Shown here: in pieces, positions 17,300-25,420 of the stretch | Position numbering within the stretch: position 1 is the stretch's first letter | Layout: every line of letters begins with the position of its first letter | NCBI GenBank assembly: GCA_964418835.1 | Contig: CAYQNJ010000011.1 | Location: 1-46,598 of the forward strand | Origin: UBA9076 sp964418835 | GTDB taxonomy: Bacteria > Bacillota_I > Bacilli_A > Erysipelotrichales > Erysipelotrichaceae | Length of the DNA stretch: 46,598 nucleotides | Direction of reading: 5' to 3' | Notes under the pieces: model-generated | Databases searched by the model: none | The model's input: only the letters and a program-made list of their open reading frames with translations | Told to the model about the DNA's origin: nothing | Program-made: the position numbers and the translations under genes

Positions 17300-19720
17300 T
17301 TAACCTTCAGTTCCACCTTCTGGTGGAGTACTAGGGTCTGTTGGTGTAGGCGGATTATCATTACCGCCATCATCAGGGAGTAGTTGATTCAGTTGGTTGA
17401 GGTTCCACAGTTGGTTCTGGTACTACTGTTGGTGTTGGTTCTGGTACCACTGTAGGCGTTGGTTCTGGTGTTGGTTCTGGTACCACCGTTGGTGTTGGAG
17501 TAGTTGAAGGAACAGGTGTTGGAGTAGCTGTTGCANNNNNNNNNNNNNNNNNNNNNNNNNNNNNNNNNNNNNNNNNNNNNNNNNNNNNNNNNNNNNNNNN
17601 NNNNNNNNNNNNNNNNNNNNNNNNNNNNNNNNNNNTGGAGTAGCTGTTGCAGTAGCAACCTTTGAATAGAATACTGTTATATCTACATTTCCTGTAGCAA
17701 CTCCACTTACTACTTCTGGGGAAGCTTTATAGCCATCAATCTTAGGACTTGTAATACTGTATGTACCATCTTGATTAGAATTAACAGTAACAGTCTTAGC
17801 TGCTTCTGCATTATTTTCTTGAAATACATATCTAACAGTTACTGGATAAACTCCACCGGTAGGAGCTGCAGCTCCACCAGTATTACTTGATAATGTAACA
17901 GTAATTTCTGTAACATTAGAAGATTTAATACCAGATCTTACACTTTGTTCTACAACAATACCATCTCCAAAGCCTCCACAAGCCTTAGTAGCTGCACAGT
18001 CCATATTAACTGAATGTATTGCTATACCTCTTGAAGAAGCCCATGCTTGAACTTCAGCCAAAGATTTACCTGTAAAGTTAATAACAATATCAGGCATTTC
18101 ATCAACTATTCTTTGTTCTGAATAAGATTCATTTGAAATTGAAGGAGCACTAAATACCCAGTTAGCATCCCATCTCCAAGATGTAGGTGCAGTTATTTTT
18201 GTGTCCATTTCTGTATTTCTTGTTAGTGCTTCATTAGTATCTTTAATTGAACCCTCAAATAATCTAACTATGGATAATGATAATTGTGCAGCTTCATTCC
18301 ATATACCAGAGTTATATCCTGTAATTCTAGAACCTTGTAATAAGATAGTATTTTCTGGATGAGCATCATCATAATATCTTCCAGCTTTTTTCATTACAAA
18401 ATTGAATAAATCAATTAGTTGATCAACTGATAAGTTTGTTGAAACATTTTCACCAGCAGCATCTAATACATTTAATAATTTATTTAAATCAGCTGTTCTC
18501 ATAGCTTTTGTAAGAATAGCTTTAATAACTTGTTGTTGATTTGCTTGTCTTTGGAAGTCCCCTGACGCATATAAATGTCTTTCTCTAGCAAATGCTAATG
18601 CTTGTTCACCATTTAAAGGAACATTTTCTCCAGCTGGAACCCAAACAGTCATATGTCCACGTTGACTAGATGATGTTTGTCCAACAAACTCATAAGGATT
18701 GTTTACAACAATACCACCTAATGCATCAACCATTTCTACAATTCCTTTAAAATTACTTTCAAAGTAATAATCAATCGGAACTCCTACTAACTTAGAAACT
18801 GTATCAATTGTACATTGTCTACTTTGAACTCTAGCATGACCAAGCTTATCTGACTTACTACCACCATAACATGCTATTGGCACATAAGAATCTCTTGCAA
18901 TAGAAGTCATTGTAGCCTTCATACTAATAGGGTTTACAGTAACTAAAATAACAGCATCACTTCTACCCTCATCAACACCTAATACTAAAACCGTAAAAGG
19001 TTCTTTAGTAATATCTTTATCTGACTTTGTTTCTGTGGTAACTTGAACCACACTTTCAAATGTTGAAACTGTCTTAGTGTCTTCAAGTAACACATCATAG
19101 CCATCATTCACTTCAAATATACCTACATAATTACTAGGTAATGCAGCTGCATTAATTTCACCATTAAATAACGCTAGCAACAATTCATTATTATCAGTAA
19201 ATTCTGCATATGAAACACTTACTCCATTTGTTTCTAATTGTTTTTTAGCAAGTTCAGCATTATTACTTCCTGTAACAATACCAACAGTCTTACCTTCTAA
19301 ATCTTTTTCTTCTGTAACTGGATATTCTCCACTATCAGAATATACAACTAAACTTGTTTCAACCTTTTCTTCAACATTTCCAGTATCCACAATCTTATCG
19401 ATATTCTTATTAACCTTAGCCATCGCATAAGTACCATATGCACCTATTCCAAATAAGATTACACTCATTGCGACTAAAGTATTAAAGAAACTTGTTTTCT
19501 TTGTTTTAATTGTAAGAATAAATATTAAGTTTAGTAATAACAATATTATTAACATAATAATATTTACACCCACAAATATTGGTCTACTTAAACCACTATA
19601 CTTATTCATATTAAAGAATACGTATGAAAATAATATATTAATTACTACAACAACTATTGTAAATATAATATTAAAGACAGACATGTTTCTTCTTATGATA
19701 TTGTTATTAGTTTTACTCAT
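17300..19720 (-). CDS. LCP-family (LytR-CpsA-Psr) polymer transferase; gap and indel in the 3' end
   Basis: Predicted to move lipid-linked glycopolymer onto peptidoglycan outside the membrane. Three membrane helices (about 13-36, 47-70, 78-100) are followed by a solute-binding-protein-like half domain (122-215), then the LCP domain (242-405) with Arg253, Asp255, Arg276, Arg379, Arg381, Arg391 and Gln392 at family positions. Next come a PASTA-like segment (541-612), a MucBP-like repeat (622-688) and a Pro/Thr-rich tail. The tail is broken by 100 N at 17536-17635, and the frame then meets TGA at 17373-17375. Removing one C from the CCC at 17376-17378 restores reading to TAA at 17300-17302. ATG 19720 has GAGGAGG and overlaps the upstream stop. 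The exact C terminus is unsure. Confidence 0.88.
17401..17535 (-). repeat. Low-complexity repeats coding the Pro/Thr-rich tail
   Basis: Imperfect tandem units encode TVVPEPTP-like and PEPTPEPTP residues at the end of the LCP protein. Such tails usually span or enter the cell wall. These repeats explain the assembly trouble here and are not a CRISPR array. Confidence 0.8.
17520..17651. repeat. 16-bp direct repeat flanking the N block
   Basis: The same 16 bases (TGGAGTAGCTGTTGCA, plus strand) stand at 17520-17535 and 17636-17651, touching the N block on both sides. Overlaying the two copies restores an in-frame Thr/Ala/Pro tail. Confidence 0.9.
17536..17635. other. Assembly gap (100 N)
   Basis: Exactly 100 undetermined bases, the conventional filler for a gap of unknown size. 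True length is unknown, so frame across it carries no meaning. Confidence 0.98.
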
Positions 19721-20433
19721 GATTCTGCCTCCTCACTTGTATTGCTATCCCAATCATCATACATTGAAACAATTTCAAATCTTCCATCATTGTTTATAAT
19801 TGTAAAATGACCCACTTTTTGGAATTTATCAACATCTATCTTACTAGATTTTTTATATGTCCAAGTAACATCTAAATAATAAGATGTATATTCTTTATCA
19901 CCTATTTTATATAAGCCTGAATCTAATGCAGGTGATGTTTCTACTGATTCAACTTCCAATAAGTTTTCTCTACCATATTGAGAAATATATAAATCTAAAT
20001 CACTATAAAATCCATATCTAGCCTCTTCAGAGAAACTAGTAAACATAGGTCCATAAATATATTGAAGACCACCAACTTCATAGTTACCGTCCTTATTAGT
20101 CCATGTAAAATGGTCTATTACAAAACATCTCCCTACATATTCAGCTATTACATAAGGATCATCTGATTTTAAAGCAGCTGTTAATTCTTTAAAATTTTCT
20201 CTTAATAAATCTGTTGGGTTATTACCAATAGTATATTTATCATTAGATATTTTTGAATTACTATCAACCTCTAATGTAGTGCCTTCAGCTGTAGATGTTT
20301 TACTAGCTACATTAAATATATTAAATGTAAACATTAAAACAGTTAAAAGTGAAGTAACCAATATTACTATCATTAAATAACCATTCATTTTATTTTTCTT
20401 TTTTCTTACTATCTTTTTGTTAGGATTACTCAT
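19717..20433 (-). CDS. Membrane-anchored protein of unknown function, partner of the LCP gene
   Basis: I do not recognise the family. The 238-residue protein has a very basic N terminus (KKIVRKKKNK), one membrane helix (about 17-40) and an outside domain of roughly 190 residues ending in acidic residues. The outside part (NFKELTAALKSDDPYVIAEY, then several beta-strand-like stretches) could be an NTF2-like fold, judged only by eye. ATG 20433 has AAAGGAAG. Its TGA overlaps the LCP start by 4 nt and it follows the Und-P-sugar-type GT2 by 16 nt, so the three form one operon. A role helping the LCP protein or presenting its substrate is a reasonable guess only. Confidence 0.82.
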   Translation of the reverse strand: MSNPNKKIVRKKKNKMNGYLMIVILVTSLLTVLMFTFNIFNVASKTSTAEGTTLEVDSNSKISNDKYTIGNNPTDLLRENFKELTAALKSDDPYVIAEYVGRCFVIDHFTWTNKDGNYEVGGLQYIYGPMFTSFSEEARYGFYSDLDLYISQYGRENLLEVESVETSPALDSGLYKIGDKEYTSYYLDVTWTYKKSSKIDVDKFQKVGHFTIINNDGRFEIVSMYDDWDSNTSEEAES

Positions 20434-20449
20434 AATCTACTTCCTTTCA

Positions 20450-21379
20450 TTAATCGTAAAATTTCTTCACGATATAATTTGGTCTGTGTTTTGCTTCCAT
20501 ATAAGTTTTAGATAAGTATTCACCTATTATACCTAATGCTAATAATTGAATACCACCAAGGAACATGATAATAATTACCATACTTGGCCATCCTGCAACT
20601 GGATCTTTAAATATAAGAGCCCTTATAAATATAAAGATCATCCCCACAAAAGTCAAAATTGAAATGAATATCCCCATTAATGTTGCAAGTCTTAAAGGTG
20701 CAATAGTAAACGCTACTATACCTTCAATTGCATAAGCAAACAAATTCCAAAATGACCAACTTGTTTCTCCTGCAACTCTTTCAACATTTTCATATTCTAG
20801 ATAAACAGTTTTATATCCTACCCATGCAAATATACCTTTAGAAAACCTATGGTATTCTTTAACTTCTAGAATAGAATCAACCACTTGTCTAGTCATCATT
20901 CTAAAATCTCTTGCACCATCAACTATTTCAACTTCAGAAAATTTATTAATTAACTTATAAAATTCTCTAGCAAAGAAAGATCTAATCTTTGGTTCACCTT
21001 TTCTAGTAACACGTCTAGTTCCAACTATATCAACATCATCATTTGATATTATTTCCAACATTTTAGGAATAAATGATGGTGGGTCTTGTAAATCAGCATC
21101 CATTACAGTTATATAATCACCCTTAGCATGTTCTAATCCAGCTAATAAGCCACTTTCTTTTCCAAAGTTCCTAGAAAAATCTATAATCTTTACATGTTCT
21201 TTATGTAACTCATATAGTTTTTTAAGTTCTTCAATAGTTTTATCCTTAGATCCATCGTTTACAAAAATAATTTCATAATCCATTTCTAATGAATCACAAA
21301 CCTTTGATGTTGCATCATAGAATAAAGAAACTGTTTCTTGTTCGTTATAACAAGGTACTACAATTGATAAAAGACTCAT
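20450..21379 (-). CDS. Membrane GT2, polyprenyl-phosphate sugar synthase type (GtrB/CsbB-like)
   Basis: GT2 of the dolichol/undecaprenyl-phosphate-sugar synthase branch, 309 residues. It should transfer a hexose from a nucleotide sugar to undecaprenyl phosphate, giving a donor for extracytoplasmic glycosylation. Visible are SIVVPCYNE at the N terminus, VNDGSKDKT near 40, NFGKESGLLAG near 71, DADLQDPP at 94-101, and two C-terminal membrane helices (about 225-250 and 262-290). The ATG at 21379 is preferred over upstream in-frame codons because GGAGG lies 5 nt before it. It leads the operon with the anchored unknown and the LCP gene, suggesting that the sugar modifies the polymer the LCP protein handles. 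Confidence 0.9.
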   Translation of the reverse strand: MSLLSIVVPCYNEQETVSLFYDATSKVCDSLEMDYEIIFVNDGSKDKTIEELKKLYELHKEHVKIIDFSRNFGKESGLLAGLEHAKGDYITVMDADLQDPPSFIPKMLEIISNDDVDIVGTRRVTRKGEPKIRSFFAREFYKLINKFSEVEIVDGARDFRMMTRQVVDSILEVKEYHRFSKGIFAWVGYKTVYLEYENVERVAGETSWSFWNLFAYAIEGIVAFTIAPLRLATLMGIFISILTFVGMIFIFIRALIFKDPVAGWPSMVIIIMFLGGIQLLALGIIGEYLSKTYMEAKHRPNYIVKKFYD

Positions 21380-21401
21380 GATTACCTCCATGAACATTGT
21401 T

Positions 21402-21407
21402 ATTATA
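21402..21407 (-). promoter_or_regulatory. Possible -10 of the GT2-LCP operon
   Basis: TATAAT on the minus strand 22 nt before the GT2 start, after the terminator of the preceding operon. No good -35 is seen. Confidence 0.4.
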
Positions 21408-21433
21408 AACTATACTAATTTAAAAGTATATTG

Positions 21434-21455
21434 AAAATGGGAGTAATTTCTCCCA
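21434..21455 (-). terminator. Terminator of the 29.0-21.5 kb operon
   Basis: The minus strand forms TGGGAG / CTCCCA with a 6-nt loop, followed by TTTTC. The T-run is short but the stem is the most GC-rich in the window, and it lies just after the last gene of the operon. Confidence 0.7.
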
Positions 21456-21469
21456 CATTTTTCACATAA

Positions 21470-22291
21470 TTACTTCTTTAAAGTATTACTTTTCTCACTA
21501 AATTGATAAAAGTAATTAATAAATCTTGCTATTGGTTTTGGCCAGAATTTTTCAAACATAATTAAATCTTGAGGAGATCTTGTGTTTGCATTTATTTCTC
21601 TAGATGTATGAGTATCTTCATGAACTCTATGCCCCATCAAAGATTTAGGAATGAAAATAAACTTCTTACCCTTTATTTTTGCAAGTTGTAGCCAACCATA
21701 CCAATCAGAATTACCATTTAATTGATCATTTACAAATATTGAGTTTGTATCAATATTTTTCTTACAGAAAGTTACTGCAGGACAACATATTGAATCACCT
21801 AAACAAATAACTGATTTTTTAATTGTAGGACTTCCTGCCCAAAATCTCAATCTTAATGGTGATAATAATATTCTTTTAACTTTTAATAACTTATTTGAAT
21901 ACACCTTACTATCTTCTCTAATCTCAAAATAATCTGTAAAAATTATTTGAGCTTTAGGTTGTTCTTTATATGCTTTTACAACTTCCATAGAATAATCATG
22001 GTCATATGTATCATCCTGGTGAGCTATTGTCACTAGTTCAGTTCTTCCAGAGTTCCATGCAAAGTCAAAATCTACCGCATTACCTCCACCTTTAATTTCA
22101 TTTACCACAACTTCTAAATTATATGTTTCAGCCATCTTTCTTATATATTCATTGTCAGTAGATGTTCCAATTAATACCTTACTAGGATAATCTTGGTTTA
22201 GCACTGATTCTATGCATTCCTTTAAGTAAGGAGACTGTTTATATGCTAAAACAACATATGTATGAATTATATCTTTATCATTAATACTCAT
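21470..22291 (-). CDS. Glycosyltransferase family 2, atypical HQDD site
   Basis: GT-A-like protein of 273 residues. It opens with TYVVLAYKQSPYLKECIESVLNQDY, a GT2 start in divergent form, and where relatives have DSDD it has HQDD at residues 91-94. Related forms with HQDD occur in surface-polysaccharide clusters and are probably active, since one acidic pair remains. A C-terminal WYGWLQLAKIKGKK stretch and GHRVHEDTHTS follow. ATG 22291 has GGGAGGT. It is the last gene of its operon, 11 nt after rmlC, so it may use the deoxysugar made by RmlC, an inference from position only. Confidence 0.82.
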   Translation of the reverse strand: MSINDKDIIHTYVVLAYKQSPYLKECIESVLNQDYPSKVLIGTSTDNEYIRKMAETYNLEVVVNEIKGGGNAVDFDFAWNSGRTELVTIAHQDDTYDHDYSMEVVKAYKEQPKAQIIFTDYFEIREDSKVYSNKLLKVKRILLSPLRLRFWAGSPTIKKSVICLGDSICCPAVTFCKKNIDTNSIFVNDQLNGNSDWYGWLQLAKIKGKKFIFIPKSLMGHRVHEDTHTSREINANTRSPQDLIMFEKFWPKPIARFINYFYQFSEKSNTLKK

Positions 22292-22302
22292 AACTACCTC
22301 CC

Positions 22303-22863
22303 TTAATACTCAAAGTTATTATCTATATTATCTAATTTAGGATTTTTTAAGTCTCTATCAGATAACTTTAATTCAACATCAACATACTTACTATAATCAA
22401 TATTGACTGTTTCATCATCATAAGCTAAACCTCTATCAAGCTCCTTATTAAATAAGTTATCTACCTTATAATTATACTCAGAATTATCTTCTAATACCAA
22501 TACCCCATGAGCAAATCCTTTAGGAATTAATACTAGTTTTCCATCATTCTCACTCAATTTAATCAATACAGGTTTACCATAAGTTGGGCTACCCCTTCTT
22601 AAATCAACACTAATATCTAATATTTTACCCTTAGTACATCTAATCAATTTTGATTGAGCATAAGGTTCTTTTTGAAAATGTAATCCCCTTAAAGTTCCTT
22701 TTTCACTTGTATAAGAACAATTGTCTTGAATAAATACATTATTTAAACCAAGATTCTTAAAAGACTCTTGGTTATATATTTCCATGAAAAAACCTCTATT
22801 ATCTTCATGTTTTTTTAATTGTATTACAATAACTGCATCTAAATGTTTTTCAATAATCTGCAT
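22303..22863 (-). CDS. rmlC: dTDP-4-dehydrorhamnose 3,5-epimerase
   Basis: Epimerises dTDP-4-keto-6-deoxy-D-glucose at C3 and C5 to the L-lyxo form, the third step of dTDP-L-rhamnose synthesis. The 186-residue cupin protein shows DNRGFFMEIY near 21, LRGLHFQ with the catalytic His62, SK at 71-72 after the QKEPYAQ stretch, IPKGFAHG with His119, and the conserved Tyr in EYNYKVDN near 130. Length matches. Its ATG at 22863 has a weak ribosome site. It lies apart from rmlA and rmlB, about 6 kb away in another operon between two GT2 genes, so the pathway is split across transcripts. Confidence 0.95.
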   Translation of the reverse strand: MQIIEKHLDAVIVIQLKKHEDNRGFFMEIYNQESFKNLGLNNVFIQDNCSYTSEKGTLRGLHFQKEPYAQSKLIRCTKGKILDISVDLRRGSPTYGKPVLIKLSENDGKLVLIPKGFAHGVLVLEDNSEYNYKVDNLFNKELDRGLAYDDETVNIDYSKYVDVELKLSDRDLKNPKLDNIDNNFEY

Positions 22864-22885
22864 ACTTATTACCTATCCTTAAGCA

Positions 22886-23857
22886 TTATACTCTAATTTT
22901 ATAAAAATTCCTATAAAGCCAAGCAAATATCATAATATTCCATCTTCTTACAACACTAAAATACCTATTCTTAAATCCACCTAATGTTTTAATATATTTA
23001 TTTTTATACCAATAAGGAAATTTATTATTTAATAAATCCCATCCTAATAATATTGTATTTGTTCTATCTTCTTTATCTTCTATTAATGAACTTCTTAAAA
23101 AACTATTTCCTAAAAAGAATTTAATATGAATATATTCCAATTCATCCTTATATTCTTCAAATCTATTAGTACTTACATAATAATCATAAATAATATTAAA
23201 TACAGTAATCATATTTTTAACTTGATCATTATTTGTATGAGTAATACTAGTACTAACTTGTACATACTTTACAAATGACTCATCAACAAATCCTATTTTA
23301 GATATATTACTAGCTAAACAATATAGAAAACAAGCGTCTTCATATCTATTGCCATCTGGAAACCTAATTCCTGTTTTTTTAATAAATGATGTCTTATATA
23401 TCTTATTCCATAAAACAGCAAATAGGTTAATCATCATATCCTTACCTGGTTTATATGGCCCTTCTACTTCTAATCTTTCACCATCAGGATAAATCCAAGT
23501 GAAATTAGAAACTACAACTTCGTAGTCATTTTCTTTAGCTTTTTGATACATCTTTTCAAACATATCAAAACTTGTATAATCATCACTATCCAAAAAACCA
23601 AAATATTCACCACTTACTAAATCTAAACCAACATTTCTTGTGGCAGCTATTCCCATGTTTTTTTGATTATGAACATTGATAATATCAGGGTATCTTTCCT
23701 TATAAGAATTAATAATTTCCAGACTATTATCAGTAGATCCATCATTTATAACAATAATTTCAATATCATTTAGTGTTTGGTTAACTAAACTATCTAGTGT
23801 TCTAGATATATATTTACTTCCGTTATAACAAGGAACAATAATGCTAAGCTTCTTCAT
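22886..23857 (-). CDS. Glycosyltransferase family 2
   Basis: GT-A glycosyltransferase, 323 residues. It starts LSIIVPCYNGSKY, with INDGSTDNS near residue 37, ATRNVGLD near 73 and the metal-binding DSDD at 90-93. After the catalytic domain come RYEDACFLY (likely ED base motif) and a C-terminal tail with FPYWYKNKYIK and basic/aromatic residues that may touch the membrane; the tail resembles that of the GT2s at 7815 and 28064. ATG 23857 lies inside the last codons of the polymerase gene (14-nt overlap) with GGGTG as ribosome site. It is followed by rmlC. Substrate unknown. Confidence 0.9.
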   Translation of the reverse strand: MKKLSIIVPCYNGSKYISRTLDSLVNQTLNDIEIIVINDGSTDNSLEIINSYKERYPDIINVHNQKNMGIAATRNVGLDLVSGEYFGFLDSDDYTSFDMFEKMYQKAKENDYEVVVSNFTWIYPDGERLEVEGPYKPGKDMMINLFAVLWNKIYKTSFIKKTGIRFPDGNRYEDACFLYCLASNISKIGFVDESFVKYVQVSTSITHTNNDQVKNMITVFNIIYDYYVSTNRFEEYKDELEYIHIKFFLGNSFLRSSLIEDKEDRTNTILLGWDLLNNKFPYWYKNKYIKTLGGFKNRYFSVVRRWNIMIFAWLYRNFYKIRV

Positions 23858-25412
23858 TACTATTCACCCTATTTAAAAGTATTGCCGCAAGCATTGCCAT
23901 AAACATAGTAGTCACAAATTGATCTAGTGTATGACCACTAATATAAGCAGTACCTAATCCAGCAAGTAAAGACATCGCATAAGTCATTACTTCTAAGTTA
24001 ACTAACTTTTTAAACTTCATTAACACCTTTATAGCACCATATCCAACTATTATTAACCATGGAAAACAAGTAAGAATCATACCTGAGTATCCTAAGGTAT
24101 AAACTTGTTGTACAAAGTCTTTTTCTAATACAATAGAACCATTCATAAATGTGGAATAACCCATACCTAATATCTTTTGACTAGGTGATAATAATGCCCA
24201 CTTATAATTAGTAAAAAGCGCTTGTATTTGTCTACCCCCTACCCTTTCATAAACAGGTAAGAATATCACATCAACCCAAAACTTTGGATCAAATTTATAG
24301 TTATACCAATCTACATAATACATAGTAGGAATACTAGAAGCATACTTAGCTCTAATACCATATTGTTCAAACATAAAGATATAGAAATCATTGAATTCTT
24401 TTGTGCCAGGTATTAAAGGAGCATCTTTTAAAGCATTTCTTCCTTCATCAGCAGCACCATTATTTAATAATGCCAAATCATTTTCTGCATCAACTCTTTG
24501 ATTTTCTACAGCTGGGGTATAGTTTAATATAAGTCCAAATATAGCTGTTAAAACTAGTAAAAAACCTAAAAGCTTTATTTGAATCTTTTGATTCTTCATT
24601 ACTAAGCTATCAAATAAATATAAGAACAAATATGCAACAGGTATTAATACCGCACCATATGTAGCAACTCTAGTTCCAAGTATTTGCATAGATAAACTAT
24701 GAATTAGTATTAATAAACCAAGTAATATTTTATTGTTCTTTTTTTCTTCCATAGTAAAGAAATAAAGTAATAATGGTAAAAGCATAAACATCAATATACC
24801 AATTGTATTTCCTTCATTAAAGAAGAACTTACTAGTTAATTCTCTTGGATGATGCTTTAAATATATACCGCTAAACCAACTAAAAAAGTTTGCGACAGTA
24901 TAACCAAAATAAGTACTTTTACCAAATACAAACAAGTCTCCAATAAAAATTGGAATACTTATTATACTAGAAGACACGATTGTAATTAGTTTAATAGTTT
25001 TTAAATCAAATTTTAAATTATAAATAATATAAATAATTCCATATGGAACAATAAGTGTAAGAATATATGTTAACTCTTGAAACCAGTTAAACTTAAAGTT
25101 AGTAGTTAAATCTAAAATAGGATATAGATAAATAGACTGTTTTACATGTAAGTAAAAGTATATAAGCATTACTACACCATATAAAATTCCTAAAGTTAAT
25201 GTCTTCTTTTTATTTTTATCTTTTACAAAGAAACAAAACATTATCATTAAAGGAATAATGATAAATCTAATAATTGTAGAAAATCTAGGTAACCCAAAAC
25301 TATCTAAAAACCCATAAAGCAAATAATCCATATCAATTAATGGTTGTAACATTATTAATAAAACTGTGCTTACATATAATAGTTTTTCATTAAAAATCTT
25401 TTTAATTTCCAT
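23844..25412 (-). CDS. Wzy-like polysaccharide polymerase / O-antigen ligase family
   Basis: Integral membrane protein of 522 residues with about 11-12 hydrophobic segments and one long outside loop (residues roughly 300-400, containing AADEGRNALKDAPLIPG). This topology and the setting among flippase and GT genes indicate the O-antigen ligase/polymerase (Wzy/WaaL) type, which links flipped repeats outside the membrane. Sequence motifs in this family are poor, so the call is from topology and context. ATG 25412 has a strong AGGAGG site. It is the only Wzy candidate among the complete genes here although there are three flippases. Confidence 0.75.
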   Translation of the reverse strand: MEIKKIFNEKLLYVSTVLLIMLQPLIDMDYLLYGFLDSFGLPRFSTIIRFIIIPLMIMFCFFVKDKNKKKTLTLGILYGVVMLIYFYLHVKQSIYLYPILDLTTNFKFNWFQELTYILTLIVPYGIIYIIYNLKFDLKTIKLITIVSSSIISIPIFIGDLFVFGKSTYFGYTVANFFSWFSGIYLKHHPRELTSKFFFNEGNTIGILMFMLLPLLLYFFTMEEKKNNKILLGLLILIHSLSMQILGTRVATYGAVLIPVAYLFLYLFDSLVMKNQKIQIKLLGFLLVLTAIFGLILNYTPAVENQRVDAENDLALLNNGAADEGRNALKDAPLIPGTKEFNDFYIFMFEQYGIRAKYASSIPTMYYVDWYNYKFDPKFWVDVIFLPVYERVGGRQIQALFTNYKWALLSPSQKILGMGYSTFMNGSIVLEKDFVQQVYTLGYSGMILTCFPWLIIVGYGAIKVLMKFKKLVNLEVMTYAMSLLAGLGTAYISGHTLDQFVTTMFMAMLAAILLNRVNSNEEA

Positions 25413-25420
25413 ATATCCTC

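Noticed and set aside
17423..17535. Gln/Leu-rich C terminus of the LCP protein
   Set aside because: It results from reading straight through exactly 100 N, which shifts the frame. The Pro/Thr/Val/Glu frame matches the sequence on the other side of the gap.
17401..17651. CRISPR or regulatory tandem array
   Set aside because: Units are short, variable, without unique spacers, and code for a Pro/Thr-rich peptide in frame.
17389..17658. Separate small gene rich in Asn, Thr and Ser across the N block
   Set aside because: It is the wrong frame of the Pro/Thr-coding repeat and exists only because N codons were read through.
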